Shown one piece after another: positions 37,869 through 47,694 of a DNA stretch of 64,000 nucleotides. The position numbers and the translations under genes are program-made. Location: contig JAKPUQ010000004.1 of NCBI GenBank assembly GCA_029572815.1, positions 1 through 64,000 of the forward strand, in the 5' to 3' direction. The notes under the pieces are model-generated. The model saw only the letters and a list, made by a program, of their open reading frames with translations. It searched no databases and was not told where the DNA came from. This DNA is from Bacillota bacterium. Its GTDB lineage: Bacteria; Bacillota; Clostridia; Oscillospirales; Ruminococcaceae. Each line of letters opens with the position of its first letter. The stretch's first letter is position 1.

Positions 37869-38382
37869 TATGCCTTGTCTGTGCTTTGCGGCGTTTCGCG
37901 GCGATAAGACCGGCTATACCCATAACCGCAACTGATATGAGCATACCCAGCAGGGCTCCCCCCGTGTCTATCATCATGTCCCTGAATTCGCAGGAGCGTC
38001 CCGCAGAAAAGCTCTGGTGAAATTCGTCCGTAAGGGCGTAAAGAAAGCCGAATGCCACTGCTCCCAGACTTTTCAGAGTGAACAGCCTTCTCCTTCCCAG
38101 AGCCGTTGAGGCACAGAAGCCCAGAACGGTATATATTGAGAAGTGCGCCAGCTTGCGGACAATAAAGGAAGCAAGATCCCAGACCTCCTTCTGCTTTGCA
38201 GGCGGCTCATTATAGTAGTTCCTGTCTATGATGGTCACAGCAGCCCTGGTTATAGTGGAGCTGGTCTGTGATGACTCCTCAGCATTCTGCGAGGAGAATA
38301 TGAATATGGTGACCATGACGGCAAGGGTGAGTATCATAAACACGATCTGATAAGCGTGTATTTTGTGCTTAGCTTTGTTCAT
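37858..38382 (-). CDS. VanZ-family protein
   Basis: FSSQNAEESSQTSS...RKLAHFSIYTVLGFCASTAL...AFGFLYALTDEFHQSFSAGRSCEFRDMMIDTGGALLG. Confidence 0.88.
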   Translation of the reverse strand: MNKAKHKIHAYQIVFMILTLAVMVTIFIFSSQNAEESSQTSSTITRAAVTIIDRNYYNEPPAKQKEVWDLASFIVRKLAHFSIYTVLGFCASTALGRRRLFTLKSLGAVAFGFLYALTDEFHQSFSAGRSCEFRDMMIDTGGALLGMLISVAVMGIAGLIAAKRRKAQTRHKKT

Positions 38383-38566
38383 CGCTTTTTCCTTTCATTT
38401 ATTGCTCTATATATTATACAATTATTGCGGACTTTTGTAAAGTCTCGTTTTTTAAAGAAAAAATTTCAAAAATACCTTGTAAACCTAAAAGAAAAATGAT
38501 ATAATATACTGTGTGTGACTTTACAGCCGCATAGCTTTTACATAGAAATATATTTCGGAGGCAATA

Positions 38567-39868
38567 ATGAAAAGTTTTTTTGGAAATGTCTGGACAAAAA
38601 GAGTCATTTCGGTACTGAGCATAATCTACACCTTCTTTGTATGCAAGCTTGCGTATTTTTCCATATTCTATGATATTCACGTTCATCAGCGCACATCACT
38701 GTGCCTTGCGGTGACGGGTATATCACTTCTTGCGCTGATGATCATGCTGTATACACGTCACCAGATCATCACAAGGATATGCAGCTTCATAATCCTTCCC
38801 GCTATGCTCCCCGTGGTACTGCTGTATTTCGGAGAGTGGGGGCTCATTATCCCCATAATCATAGTGGGAATAGTAATACTTCTCCTGTCGGGCGCAGGAG
38901 AGGGCGTGAAAACTGCCCTTGCCACCATTATACTCCTTCTGTATATCTTCGGTGCGCTGGGCTACTTCCTGTTTACCTCCTTCTTCGTAGCTGCTACAAA
39001 GGAAGAAGTCATCGAAACAGGCGTATCACCCTCGGGTACATACCGTTACAGAATAGTGAATACCCAGGATACATCAAACGGCAGCACAGCTATCTATGTT
39101 GAGCCCAATACTGCCGATGTGGACTACAAGATGGCTACATTCACCCTCAAGAACATGGAGAGGGTAGTTTATATGCACAGACCTATTCAGGACAATGTGT
39201 CGGTCAGCTGGACGACACAGAACCGTCAGGAGATCACAGATCATTTCAATTCCATCTCGGACAAGATTGAGGTCACTGTTACAGACGCCGAGCTTGAGAA
39301 GCTGGGCTACACCTACGACAATAAGCTTATGCTGGCAGATCTTTCTGCGAGCCGTAAGTTCGCAATAAACAAGACCGCTTCCGACGTTGATCCCGTTCCG
39401 CTGGATACACTTACCGACGATCAGCTTGACTTCTTCGGTATAGGCAAGGACGCTGACGGAAGATACTACATCAAGGAGCCTTCCAAGGAGGTCCTTGAGG
39501 AAATGGACATGACAGCAGGAAGCAAAGTTTATTTCAGCGATATGACTGCGGGAGCACTCAAGCAGTACAATACCGAGCACGTTGATGAGGCTACGGGAAT
39601 TACCTATTTCCATGTAAGAAAGAGCCACACTGTAATGCTCAATACCCTCAGCGACGAGCAGCTGGCAGGTCTGGGAGTTTCAGAAAGCGGTGACGTTATG
39701 ATGGTATCGGCTGAGCCCCATGTTTACCCCGAGGACGAGGAGATACCCGAGGGCGTAAATGATACAGAAGTCATCACGGATAAGGTGATATTCCGCTACT
39801 ATGTAGCTGAGCTTGAGGACTATTACGATGTCAACTCGAGACATTTCTCCGTAGATCTCCTCAACTGA
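38567..39868 (+). CDS. Membrane protein of unknown function: four or more TM helices plus a soluble domain with repeated short motif
   Basis: N-terminal hydrophobic segments to about residue 145, then repeats TDAELEKLGYTYDNKLML / LTDDQLDFFGIGKDADGRYYI / LSDEQLAGLGVSESGDVMMV. Confidence 0.75.
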   Translation: MKSFFGNVWTKRVISVLSIIYTFFVCKLAYFSIFYDIHVHQRTSLCLAVTGISLLALMIMLYTRHQIITRICSFIILPAMLPVVLLYFGEWGLIIPIIIVGIVILLLSGAGEGVKTALATIILLLYIFGALGYFLFTSFFVAATKEEVIETGVSPSGTYRYRIVNTQDTSNGSTAIYVEPNTADVDYKMATFTLKNMERVVYMHRPIQDNVSVSWTTQNRQEITDHFNSISDKIEVTVTDAELEKLGYTYDNKLMLADLSASRKFAINKTASDVDPVPLDTLTDDQLDFFGIGKDADGRYYIKEPSKEVLEEMDMTAGSKVYFSDMTAGALKQYNTEHVDEATGITYFHVRKSHTVMLNTLSDEQLAGLGVSESGDVMMVSAEPHVYPEDEEIPEGVNDTEVITDKVIFRYYVAELEDYYDVNSRHFSVDLLN

Positions 39869-40013
39869 TCCGTAAATGGGCGCTGCGGACACAGCAGCTC
39901 CGTAAGTGAGCTGCCCGCAGCGCTTGAATTATAGCTTATCAGGGATATTATGATTTAGAGAATTATAATGCAGGGGAGGCTCCCTGTAAATATTCAAAAG
40001 GAGTTGCTAATCT

Positions 40014-41537
40014 ATGGCATATGTAATTGGTGTGGACTGCGGTACCAGCGGTACAAAAACAGTCCTTTTTGACGAGAAGGGAAGCGTCATCGCTTCAAAG
40101 ACTATCGAATATCCCATGTATCAGCCCAAGAACGGCTATGCGGAGCAGGATCCTGCGGACTGGGCAAACGCAATGATCGAGACCGTAAAGGCTGTTATGG
40201 CTAAGAGCGGAGTTAAGAAGGAAGACGTTAAGGGTATCGGTATTTCGGGACAGATGCACGGTCTCGTTATGCTGGATAAGGATAACAACGTTCTCCGCAA
40301 GTCTATTATCTGGTGCGACCAGAGAACAGCTGCCGAGGTCGAGGAGATGAATCGTATCGTCGGCAGGGAAAAGCTTGTTGACATCACAGCAAATCCCGCT
40401 CTCACAGGCTGGACTGCTGCAAAGATACTCTGGGTAAAGAACAACGAGCCCGAGATCTACTCAAAGGTAGCTCATATCCTTCTTCCCAAGGACTACCTTA
40501 GATTTATCCTCACAGGCGAGTATGCAACTGAGGTATCAGACGCTTCAGGTATGCAGCTTCTTGATGTTCCCAACCGTAAGTGGTCCGATGAGCTCCTCAG
40601 CGCATTCGAGATCGACAAGAACTGGCTGGGCAAGGTATATGAGAGCTGCGAGGTAACAGGAAAGCTCACAAAGAAAATGGCTGAGACTATCGGTCTTTGC
40701 GAGGGCGCTATCGTTGTAGGCGGCGCAGGCGACAATGCGGCAGCTGCTGTCGGCACCGGCGTTGTTGAGGACGGCAAGGCTTTCACGACCATCGGTACAT
40801 CGGGTGTTGTATTCGCTCATACCTCCGATATATCCATCGACAAGAAGGGCAGAGTCCACACCTGCTGTGCTGCTGTCCCTAATGCATGGCACGTTATGGG
40901 CGTTACACAGGGCGCAGGTCTCTCACTGAAGTGGTTCAGAGACAACTTCTGCATGACAGAGAAGGAGACTGCAAAGCTAATGGGCGTTGATGAGTACTAC
41001 CTCATGGACAAGCAGGCTGAGACTGTTCCCGTAGGCGCTAACAGACTTCTCTATCTGCCTTACCTCATGGGCGAGAGAACTCCTCACCTTGATCCCGATG
41101 CAAGAGGAGTATTCTTCGGACTTTCAGCTATCCACACCAGAAAGGATATGCTCCGTGCAGTTCTTGAGGGTGTTACATATTCACTCCGCGACTGCGTAGA
41201 GGTATTCCGCGAGATGAACGTAAACGTAAGCGACATGATGGCTTGCGGCGGCGGCGGTTCCTCACCTCTCTGGAGAAGTATGCTTGCCGACCTTTACAAC
41301 TGCAACGTAAAGACAGTTGCTTCAAAGGAAGGTCCCGCACTGGGTGTTGCTATCCTTGCAAGCGTTGGCGCAGGCATCTACAGCAGCGTTACAGAGGCTT
41401 GCGGAGCTATCATCAAGACCGACAAGGTTCAGGCTCCCGACGAGAAGAACGTTCCCGAGTATGAGAAGTATTATCAGCTCTACAGAGAGATCTATCCTGC
41501 ACTGAAGGCTCAGTTCGCAAAGCTGGCTTCACTCTGA
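40014..41537 (+). CDS. xylB: Xylulokinase
   Basis: IGVDCGTSGTKTVLFDEKG; GIGISGQMHGLVMLD; WCDQRTAAEVEE; GGAGDNAAAAVGTG; CGGGGSSPLWRSMLADL. Confidence 0.95.
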   Translation: MAYVIGVDCGTSGTKTVLFDEKGSVIASKTIEYPMYQPKNGYAEQDPADWANAMIETVKAVMAKSGVKKEDVKGIGISGQMHGLVMLDKDNNVLRKSIIWCDQRTAAEVEEMNRIVGREKLVDITANPALTGWTAAKILWVKNNEPEIYSKVAHILLPKDYLRFILTGEYATEVSDASGMQLLDVPNRKWSDELLSAFEIDKNWLGKVYESCEVTGKLTKKMAETIGLCEGAIVVGGAGDNAAAAVGTGVVEDGKAFTTIGTSGVVFAHTSDISIDKKGRVHTCCAAVPNAWHVMGVTQGAGLSLKWFRDNFCMTEKETAKLMGVDEYYLMDKQAETVPVGANRLLYLPYLMGERTPHLDPDARGVFFGLSAIHTRKDMLRAVLEGVTYSLRDCVEVFREMNVNVSDMMACGGGGSSPLWRSMLADLYNCNVKTVASKEGPALGVAILASVGAGIYSSVTEACGAIIKTDKVQAPDEKNVPEYEKYYQLYREIYPALKAQFAKLASL

Positions 41538-41540
41538 TAA

Positions 41541-42044
41541 ATGGACACTATCACTACCGAAAGACTTATTATCCGTCAGTTCCGCGAGACTGACGCCGAG
41601 GACGTCTTTGAGCTTCGCTCAGACCCCGGGGTCAACAGGTTCATGCCCTATCCCTGCGACGCTGATATAAGCGAAACGAGGGAGAGGATAGGGGAATGGA
41701 TGGAGAAAAAGTACCGTATGGCTATTGAGCTCAGGGAGAGCGGCAAGGTCATTGGTGATATTAGTCTCAGTCCCCGTGACGGCGACAAGCTTACGGAGCT
41801 GGGCTATAATCTCAATCGCAGCTACTGGGGCAAGGGCTATGCCACAGAGGCGGCAAAGGCTGTAATTCAGCAGGCGGTGTCCGAGGGTATACGCGATTTC
41901 ATAGCTTATTATGCTAAGGAAAACGCCGCTTCGGGACGTGTGCTGGAAAAATGCGGATTTGTGCCCGAGTATTCGGGTCAGTACTCCCGCGACAACGGAA
42001 GAGTGGTCTTTGAGGCAGTAATTGCAGAGCTTCATATCAAATAA
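41541..42044 (+). CDS. GNAT acetyltransferase (RimJ/RimL type)
   Basis: TERLIIRQFRETDAEDVFEL; ELGYNLNRSYWGKGYATEAAKAVI; YAKENAASGRVLEKCGF. Confidence 0.9.
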   Translation: MDTITTERLIIRQFRETDAEDVFELRSDPGVNRFMPYPCDADISETRERIGEWMEKKYRMAIELRESGKVIGDISLSPRDGDKLTELGYNLNRSYWGKGYATEAAKAVIQQAVSEGIRDFIAYYAKENAASGRVLEKCGFVPEYSGQYSRDNGRVVFEAVIAELHIK

Positions 42045-42046
42045 AC

Positions 42047-42073
42047 AAAAGGCGGACTTAATGTCCGCCTTTG
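42047..42073 (+). terminator. Possible hairpin terminator between the GNAT and methyltransferase genes
   Basis: AAAGGCGGAC ttaat GTCCGCCTTT. Confidence 0.5.
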
Positions 42074-42093
42074 GAAATTGTGAGGAAAACAAA

Positions 42094-44152
42094 GTGGATA
42101 TATCACAGCTAAAAAAATTCGCCATGAATGCCCGAAGCGAGCTCATGGCGGAGTCCGACGAGAAAACTGCATATTTCGGCTTTATGCGCCTCTGCGCAGT
42201 ATATCTGGCAGAGCCCTCATTTGTTGCAGGCCTTATGGACAGACCGGAGGAGCTTCGCAGTGCGCTTTTCACGGAAAAGTGCAGGCAGCTCGGCGGAAGA
42301 CTTGGCGGTATATTCACACTTTCCCCCGAGCTGCCCCTTCCGCCGAAGCTTCTTGCTGAGGGCGGAACTGCTGCGAAGCTCCTCGGCCTGAGCGATGGAT
42401 ACTTCCGCAGCGAGCTTGTGACGGGAAAGCTCCACCAGTACTTCAATGAGCCCTACAGGCAGGAAATAGCCGTGGGACTTAAAAACAGCAAGCGGCTCAG
42501 CAGCGACAGGATAGCCGCTGCAACTCAGATCTTCACGCCCGAATGGGTAGTGAGGTACATGGTCCAGAACACGCTGATACGCTATATCCGTCAGCATGGA
42601 CATGACATCGCGGAGCGAGAGCTGAGCTTCGGCAGTCCCTTGGGGGAGGGCAGGATAGCTCCCGAGGATATAAAGCTCATAGACCCCTGCATGGGCAGCG
42701 GTAATGTGTTGCTTTATGCCTTTGATGTGTTTATGGAGCTCTACCGCAGCTGCGGCTGTACGGACAAGGAGGCGGCGGAAAAGACCCTGACCTATAACAT
42801 TTACGGTCTGGAGCTGGAGCCACGTGCCTGCGCTCTGGCGGCTACGGCTCTGCGCATGAAGGCGGCGAAGTTCGGTGCGGAAGCTGCTCCGCAGGTCTAT
42901 GATTTTTCGGGAGTTAATGAGACTGTTGGTTCACTCATAAACAGCGATGAGCTTTCGGAGAAAGATTGTAAGAGCGCAATTATCGGTCAGCTTCTGAGAC
43001 AAAAATACGACATTATCGTGACCAATCCCCCTTACCTGGGAAAGCCTGCCATGAACACTGAGCTCAGGGACTACGTCTGCGGAAACTACGGCGATCACAG
43101 TGCCGATCTTTTCTCTGTATTCATGGCAAGGAGCGTGGAAATGCTGAAAGACGGGGGATATATGGGCTTCCTTACTCCTGCCACCTGGCTCTTTCTCCAG
43201 TCCTATGAAAAGCTGAGACGACTTATGTTTGCGGAGTGCCCCATGACTACCCTTATCCACTTTGAGTATTCCGCCTTTGAGGACGCCACTGTACCTTTGT
43301 GTGCATTCACTGCGGTGAAGGACAGCACCATGACTGCAGGAACTTACATCAGACTTGCCGATGTCAGAGGAGATATGGAGCAGCAGCGTCTGAGCGTTAT
43401 GGCAGCAATTTCCGATGAAAGCTGCGGCTATCGCTATACAGCAGACGCAGGAAAGCTGGCGGCACTGCCTTCGGCTCCCGTGGCATACTGGCTGGGAGAG
43501 GCTGTACTTCGGGCTTTTGAGGGCACAGCTCTTGGAGAGCTCTTTCCCGTCAGGGAGGGGCTTATCACAGGAGACAATGACCGTTTCTTGCGGCGGTGGT
43601 TCGAGGTCGAAGCAGAAAAGATCGCATTTTCGGGTAGTCAGAAAAACAAGTGGTATCTGCTTAACAAGGGCGGCAGCTACCGCAGATGGTACGGGAACCG
43701 CGAGTTCGTGGTGAACTGGGAGAATGAGGGCGAGGAGATAATGGATTTCCGCGACGAAAGGGGAAAGCTCCGCTCACGTCCCCAGGGACTATCCTTCAAC
43801 TTCCGCCCCTCAGTGAGCTGGTCACAAATAACCAGCGGAGCCATTTCCGTACGATATTTCGACGAAAACTTCATGTTCAACGTAGCGGGCACAAGCGCCT
43901 TCCCCGGGGAATGGGACAGCCTTGCCTTCCTGCTGGGACTTCTCAACAGCAAGCCCGTGCAGGTGCTGTCGGAGGTGCTGAACCCCACCATGAACATGAA
44001 CCCGGGGGACATAGCCAGACTGCCGCTGCCTGAAAAAAACAGAGCATACTGCGGAGATAAGCCGTCTTGTGCAGGAGAATATAAGTCTCTGCCGCGAGGA
44101 TTGGGACAGCTTTGAGACCTCATGGGACTTCATACGCCACCCGCTGGTATGA
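42094..44152 (+). pseudogene. PglX-like N6-adenine DNA methyltransferase, frameshifted at an A7 tract and apparently C-terminally truncated
   Basis: [97 protein letters not shown]. The main ORF ends at 44115; the +1 frame continues [31 protein letters not shown] to a stop at about 44152. Confidence 0.75.
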
Positions 44153-44302
44153 AATGACAGCGTTGTTCATAAGAATAAGAACATATAAGCAAAACGGAAC
44201 TTTTTCGCTGCGGCTGTTGCTATTTTTATAATTATATGATATAATGTATGTGTATACCATTTAAAACAATTGGCAATCATTGTATTGCAAAGGAGGATCA
44301 GA

Positions 44303-44692
44303 ATGGCTATTACTGAAGCAGTTGAAAATTATCTGGAGACTATACTCATACTCTCACAGAAGCAGCCCGACGTTCACGCAATAGATATCTGTTCATATCT
44401 GGGTTATTCACGCCCCACTGTTTCCATTATCCTTAAAAAGATGAAGGATGAGGGACTTGTCACCGTGGACGGCGATAACCATATCCGCCTGACAGATGCA
44501 GGCAGAAGTGTTGCAGAACATATCTATGACCGCCATACTGTGCTCACCGATTTCTTTATACTTCTTGGTGTTAACCGCGACGTTGCCGCGGAGGACGCCT
44601 GTAAGGTTGAGCATGATATTTCCGACGAGACTTTCGCCCTTCTGAAGGCACATTACAGAAAGCTTGCAGGAGACAGCGAAAACAGCAAGTGA
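44303..44692 (+). CDS. DtxR/MntR-family metal-dependent regulator
   Basis: AITEAVENYLETILILSQ; AIDICSYLGYSRPTVSIILKKMKDEGLV; ACKVEHDISDETF. Confidence 0.88.
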   Translation: MAITEAVENYLETILILSQKQPDVHAIDICSYLGYSRPTVSIILKKMKDEGLVTVDGDNHIRLTDAGRSVAEHIYDRHTVLTDFFILLGVNRDVAAEDACKVEHDISDETFALLKAHYRKLAGDSENSK

Positions 44693-44714
44693 TCCCTGTC
44701 AGCGGAGGATAGCA

Positions 44715-46097
44715 ATGGGTAAATATGAAGAATTCAGGGAGAAATACCCCGTTTTTGTATATAGATCTTATAATGTAAATGAAACGGCTGAGACCGTGGA
44801 GATAGGCTATAAGTTCAAGATAGAGGGACTGGCTGAGTTCCGTCCCAGCTGGACATTCGGCAAGCCTGCGGGTATGTCAGTCAAGGGCGACCTTAAATTT
44901 GAGAGACTGGCTTTCTCACTGGGCATGGCTGAGGCTGTAAGCTACTGGAAGGCTGCCTGCTCACCGAAATTCCGCGTTGAGTGCGGCGAGCTGGACGAGG
45001 ACCAGAAGAAGTGGTGGAAGAAGCTGTGGTTCATGGGACTGGGCGAGCTGTTCTTCGTAAACGGTATAAATGCAGACCCCGACAGCTTTGTGGAGATAAT
45101 CTCCGAGGGCAGATTTGACAGCTCCCTTGAGGAGAGAGAACGTGACCCGAAGGGCTGTCTTGTGCCTATCGGCGGCGGAAAGGACTCCGCTCTCACTCTT
45201 GAGACCATTGTGAACGCAGGAATGGACTGTATGTGCTATTCCATAAACAAGCGCCGCTCAATAAGCGGTACTGTTGCGGCAGCAGGACTTCCCGAGAGCT
45301 CTCTTATCACCGCACATCGCCACTTTGACCGCTCACTGATAGAGCTGAACAACAAGGGCTTCATCAACGGTCACACGCCTTTTTCGGCAATAGTTGCCTT
45401 TTCTGCGGAGATAACCGCATACCTGAACAGTCTGAAATACATCGTTCTCTCCAACGAGTCCAGTGCAAATGAGAGCACAGTTGTGGGACAGGACGTCAAT
45501 CATCAGTACTCCAAGAGCTTTGAGTTCGAGCAGGACTTCCACAGCTATGAGGAGAAATACCTGCGCACGGGACAGTACTATTTCAGCTTCCTGAGACCCC
45601 TTTCTGAGTTCCAGATAGCCAAGATGTTCGTGTCGCACAGAAAGTATCTGTCAGTGTTCAGAAGCTGCAATCTGGGCAGCAAGGTATCGCCGGATATATG
45701 GTGCGGCGAGTGCCCCAAGTGTCTTTTCGTGAGTCTGATACTTTCCCCCTTCCTCAGCCTTTCGGAGCTCAGGGAGATTTTTGGCAAGGATATGCTTGAC
45801 GACCCGAAGATGAAGGAGTACTTCATCGAGCTTATCGGTCAGTCCCTGCATAAGCCCTTCGAGTGTGTGGGAAGTATCGACGAGGTGAATTTAGCCGTAT
45901 CGCTTGCGATACGGAAGCTTGAGCAGCAGGGCGAAAAGCTGCCGCTGCTGTTTGAGGAATACAAGTCTCGCGGACTCTACCGCCCCGAGACCATCGACGG
46001 CATAAACAAGGAGTACTGCGGCTCGTTCAACGAGCAGAACCTGCTGCCTGCTGAATTTGCAAAAATACTAAAAAATGAAATGGAGCGTCTGCTTTGA
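44715..46097 (+). CDS. murL: Putative MurL-type UDP-MurNAc-L-Ala-L-Glu epimerase (PP-loop-like GGGKDS motif)
   Basis: LVPIGGGKDSALTLETIVNAG; FINGHTPFSAIVAFSAE; LSNESSANESTVVGQDVNHQYSKSFEFE; CGECPKCLFVSLIL; overlaps the murD start. Confidence 0.6.
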   Translation: MGKYEEFREKYPVFVYRSYNVNETAETVEIGYKFKIEGLAEFRPSWTFGKPAGMSVKGDLKFERLAFSLGMAEAVSYWKAACSPKFRVECGELDEDQKKWWKKLWFMGLGELFFVNGINADPDSFVEIISEGRFDSSLEERERDPKGCLVPIGGGKDSALTLETIVNAGMDCMCYSINKRRSISGTVAAAGLPESSLITAHRHFDRSLIELNNKGFINGHTPFSAIVAFSAEITAYLNSLKYIVLSNESSANESTVVGQDVNHQYSKSFEFEQDFHSYEEKYLRTGQYYFSFLRPLSEFQIAKMFVSHRKYLSVFRSCNLGSKVSPDIWCGECPKCLFVSLILSPFLSLSELREIFGKDMLDDPKMKEYFIELIGQSLHKPFECVGSIDEVNLAVSLAIRKLEQQGEKLPLLFEEYKSRGLYRPETIDGINKEYCGSFNEQNLLPAEFAKILKNEMERLL

Positions 46098-47443
46098 ACA
46101 AATTCTGCGACTATATAAAGGAATATACCAAGGGAAAGACAGTCTGCATACTCGGCTTCGGCAGAGAGGGCAGGTCCACATATAAGATACTGGAGAAGTA
46201 CGGCGCACAGGCTTCACTTGCCATCGCCGACCTCAATCCCGTGGACGCCGCTGCAAATGGTCTTCCCGAAAGCGTGGAGCTTATCTGCGGCGAGGACTAT
46301 CAGAAATGTCTGGACCGCTTTGACATGGTGTTCAAGAGTCCCGGTATCGTGCTGGAGAAGGCTCTTTCAGAGCTAAAATGCTATATCACCTGCGAGACAC
46401 AGGTGTTCTTCGAGGTGTTCCGTGAGCAGATAATCGGCATTACGGGCACCAAGGGCAAGAGCACGGTGACTTCACTTATCTACCATGTGCTGAAGGAGAG
46501 CGGTATCGACTGCCGTATCGCAGGAAATATCGGTATCCCCGTATTCGACATCGCCGAGGGCATGAACGAGGACACAGTGGTTGTCTGCGAGCTTTCCTGC
46601 CACCAGCTGGAGTATATGACGGTCTCACCGAGATGTGCGGTATTCCTCAATCTCTATGAGGAGCACCTTGACCACTACGGCACTATGGAGAACTACTACA
46701 ATGCAAAGAAGAACATCTACCTCCATCAGGACGTGTGCGACGTTCTGTGGTGCAATGAAGCTATCAGGACTGACGATATACCGTCAATCGCGGTAACTGT
46801 GTCAAATACTGACAGCAGCGCCGATGTTTACGTTGCAGACGGTATCGTATACGACTCCGACGACGAGGAATACGAGATACCCGTGGACAGCATAAAGCTT
46901 CTGGGAACTCACAATCACTACAATATCGCCATTGCCTGGGACGTCTGCAAGGACAGGGTAGAGGAGGAGGACTTCACAAAGGCTCTCTGCAGCTTTGACC
47001 CTCTGGCTCACCGCCTTGAGTATGTTGATACGGTAAAGGGCATACGCTGGTATGACGACTCTATCTCAACAGCCTGTGCTACGGCAATATCTGCCCTTCA
47101 GAGCGTTCCCGAGGTGGGAACAATCCTCATCGGAGGCATGGACAGAGGTATCGACTATACCTCTCTTGTGGACTTCCTTGCAGGCTTTGATGTTAAGGTA
47201 ATATGTATGGAAGCTTCGGGCAAGCGTGTGTTCGATATGATACAGGCGAGAGAGGACTTCTCGGACAAGTCCCGCGTACACTACACCGACCACCTTGCAG
47301 AAGCTGTAAAGCTTGCCGCGGAGATAACTCCCGAGGGCAAGAGCTGCGTAATGTCGCCTGCGGCTGCAAGCTATGGCATTTTCAAGAACTTTGAGGAGCG
47401 CGGTGACGCTTTCAAAAAGCTCGTAAACGAGCTTAGTGAATAG
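46094..47443 (+). CDS. murD: UDP-N-acetylmuramoyl-L-alanine--glutamate ligase (MurD family)
   Basis: VCILGFGREGRSTYKIL; IIGITGTKGKSTVTSLIYHVL; AGNIGIPVFD; ELSCHQLEYM; NLYEEHLDHYG; DDSISTACATAISAL; GGMDRGIDY. Confidence 0.9.
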   Translation: MNKFCDYIKEYTKGKTVCILGFGREGRSTYKILEKYGAQASLAIADLNPVDAAANGLPESVELICGEDYQKCLDRFDMVFKSPGIVLEKALSELKCYITCETQVFFEVFREQIIGITGTKGKSTVTSLIYHVLKESGIDCRIAGNIGIPVFDIAEGMNEDTVVVCELSCHQLEYMTVSPRCAVFLNLYEEHLDHYGTMENYYNAKKNIYLHQDVCDVLWCNEAIRTDDIPSIAVTVSNTDSSADVYVADGIVYDSDDEEYEIPVDSIKLLGTHNHYNIAIAWDVCKDRVEEEDFTKALCSFDPLAHRLEYVDTVKGIRWYDDSISTACATAISALQSVPEVGTILIGGMDRGIDYTSLVDFLAGFDVKVICMEASGKRVFDMIQAREDFSDKSRVHYTDHLAEAVKLAAEITPEGKSCVMSPAAASYGIFKNFEERGDAFKKLVNELSE

Positions 47444-47471
47444 TAAGAAGTAAATAGTGAGTAGTAATTAG

Positions 47472-47500
47472 AAAGGGGCGGATATTATCTGCCCTTTTGG
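47472..47500 (+). terminator. Hairpin terminator after murD
   Basis: AAAGGGGCGGATA..TATCTGCCCTTTT. Confidence 0.65.
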
Positions 47501-47694
47501 TATTTTATAGGAACTGTCATTTTACTTTTCATTTATCACTGATAACTAACCTCGGAAATGCTCCAATTATTGCCCATCGTTAACTTATATTGCTAAATTT
47601 TTCGGAAACTCTTGCAATTCACTGCAAGCTATGATATAATATTAACGATGGGGTCATGAGCCCCGTAAATGAATTCTCAGGAGGAATTATATCT

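Noticed and set aside
41619-42446. 275-aa minus-strand ORF
   Set aside because: Antisense to the GNAT and PglX-like genes; those are supported by family motifs.
42094-44152. Complete BREX or restriction-modification defence island
   Set aside because: Only the PglX-like gene is present; neighbours are metabolic or regulatory.
47650-47665. Small GGGGTCATGAGCCCC hairpin before fba as a riboswitch
   Set aside because: Too short and no known aptamer features; probably a simple leader hairpin.
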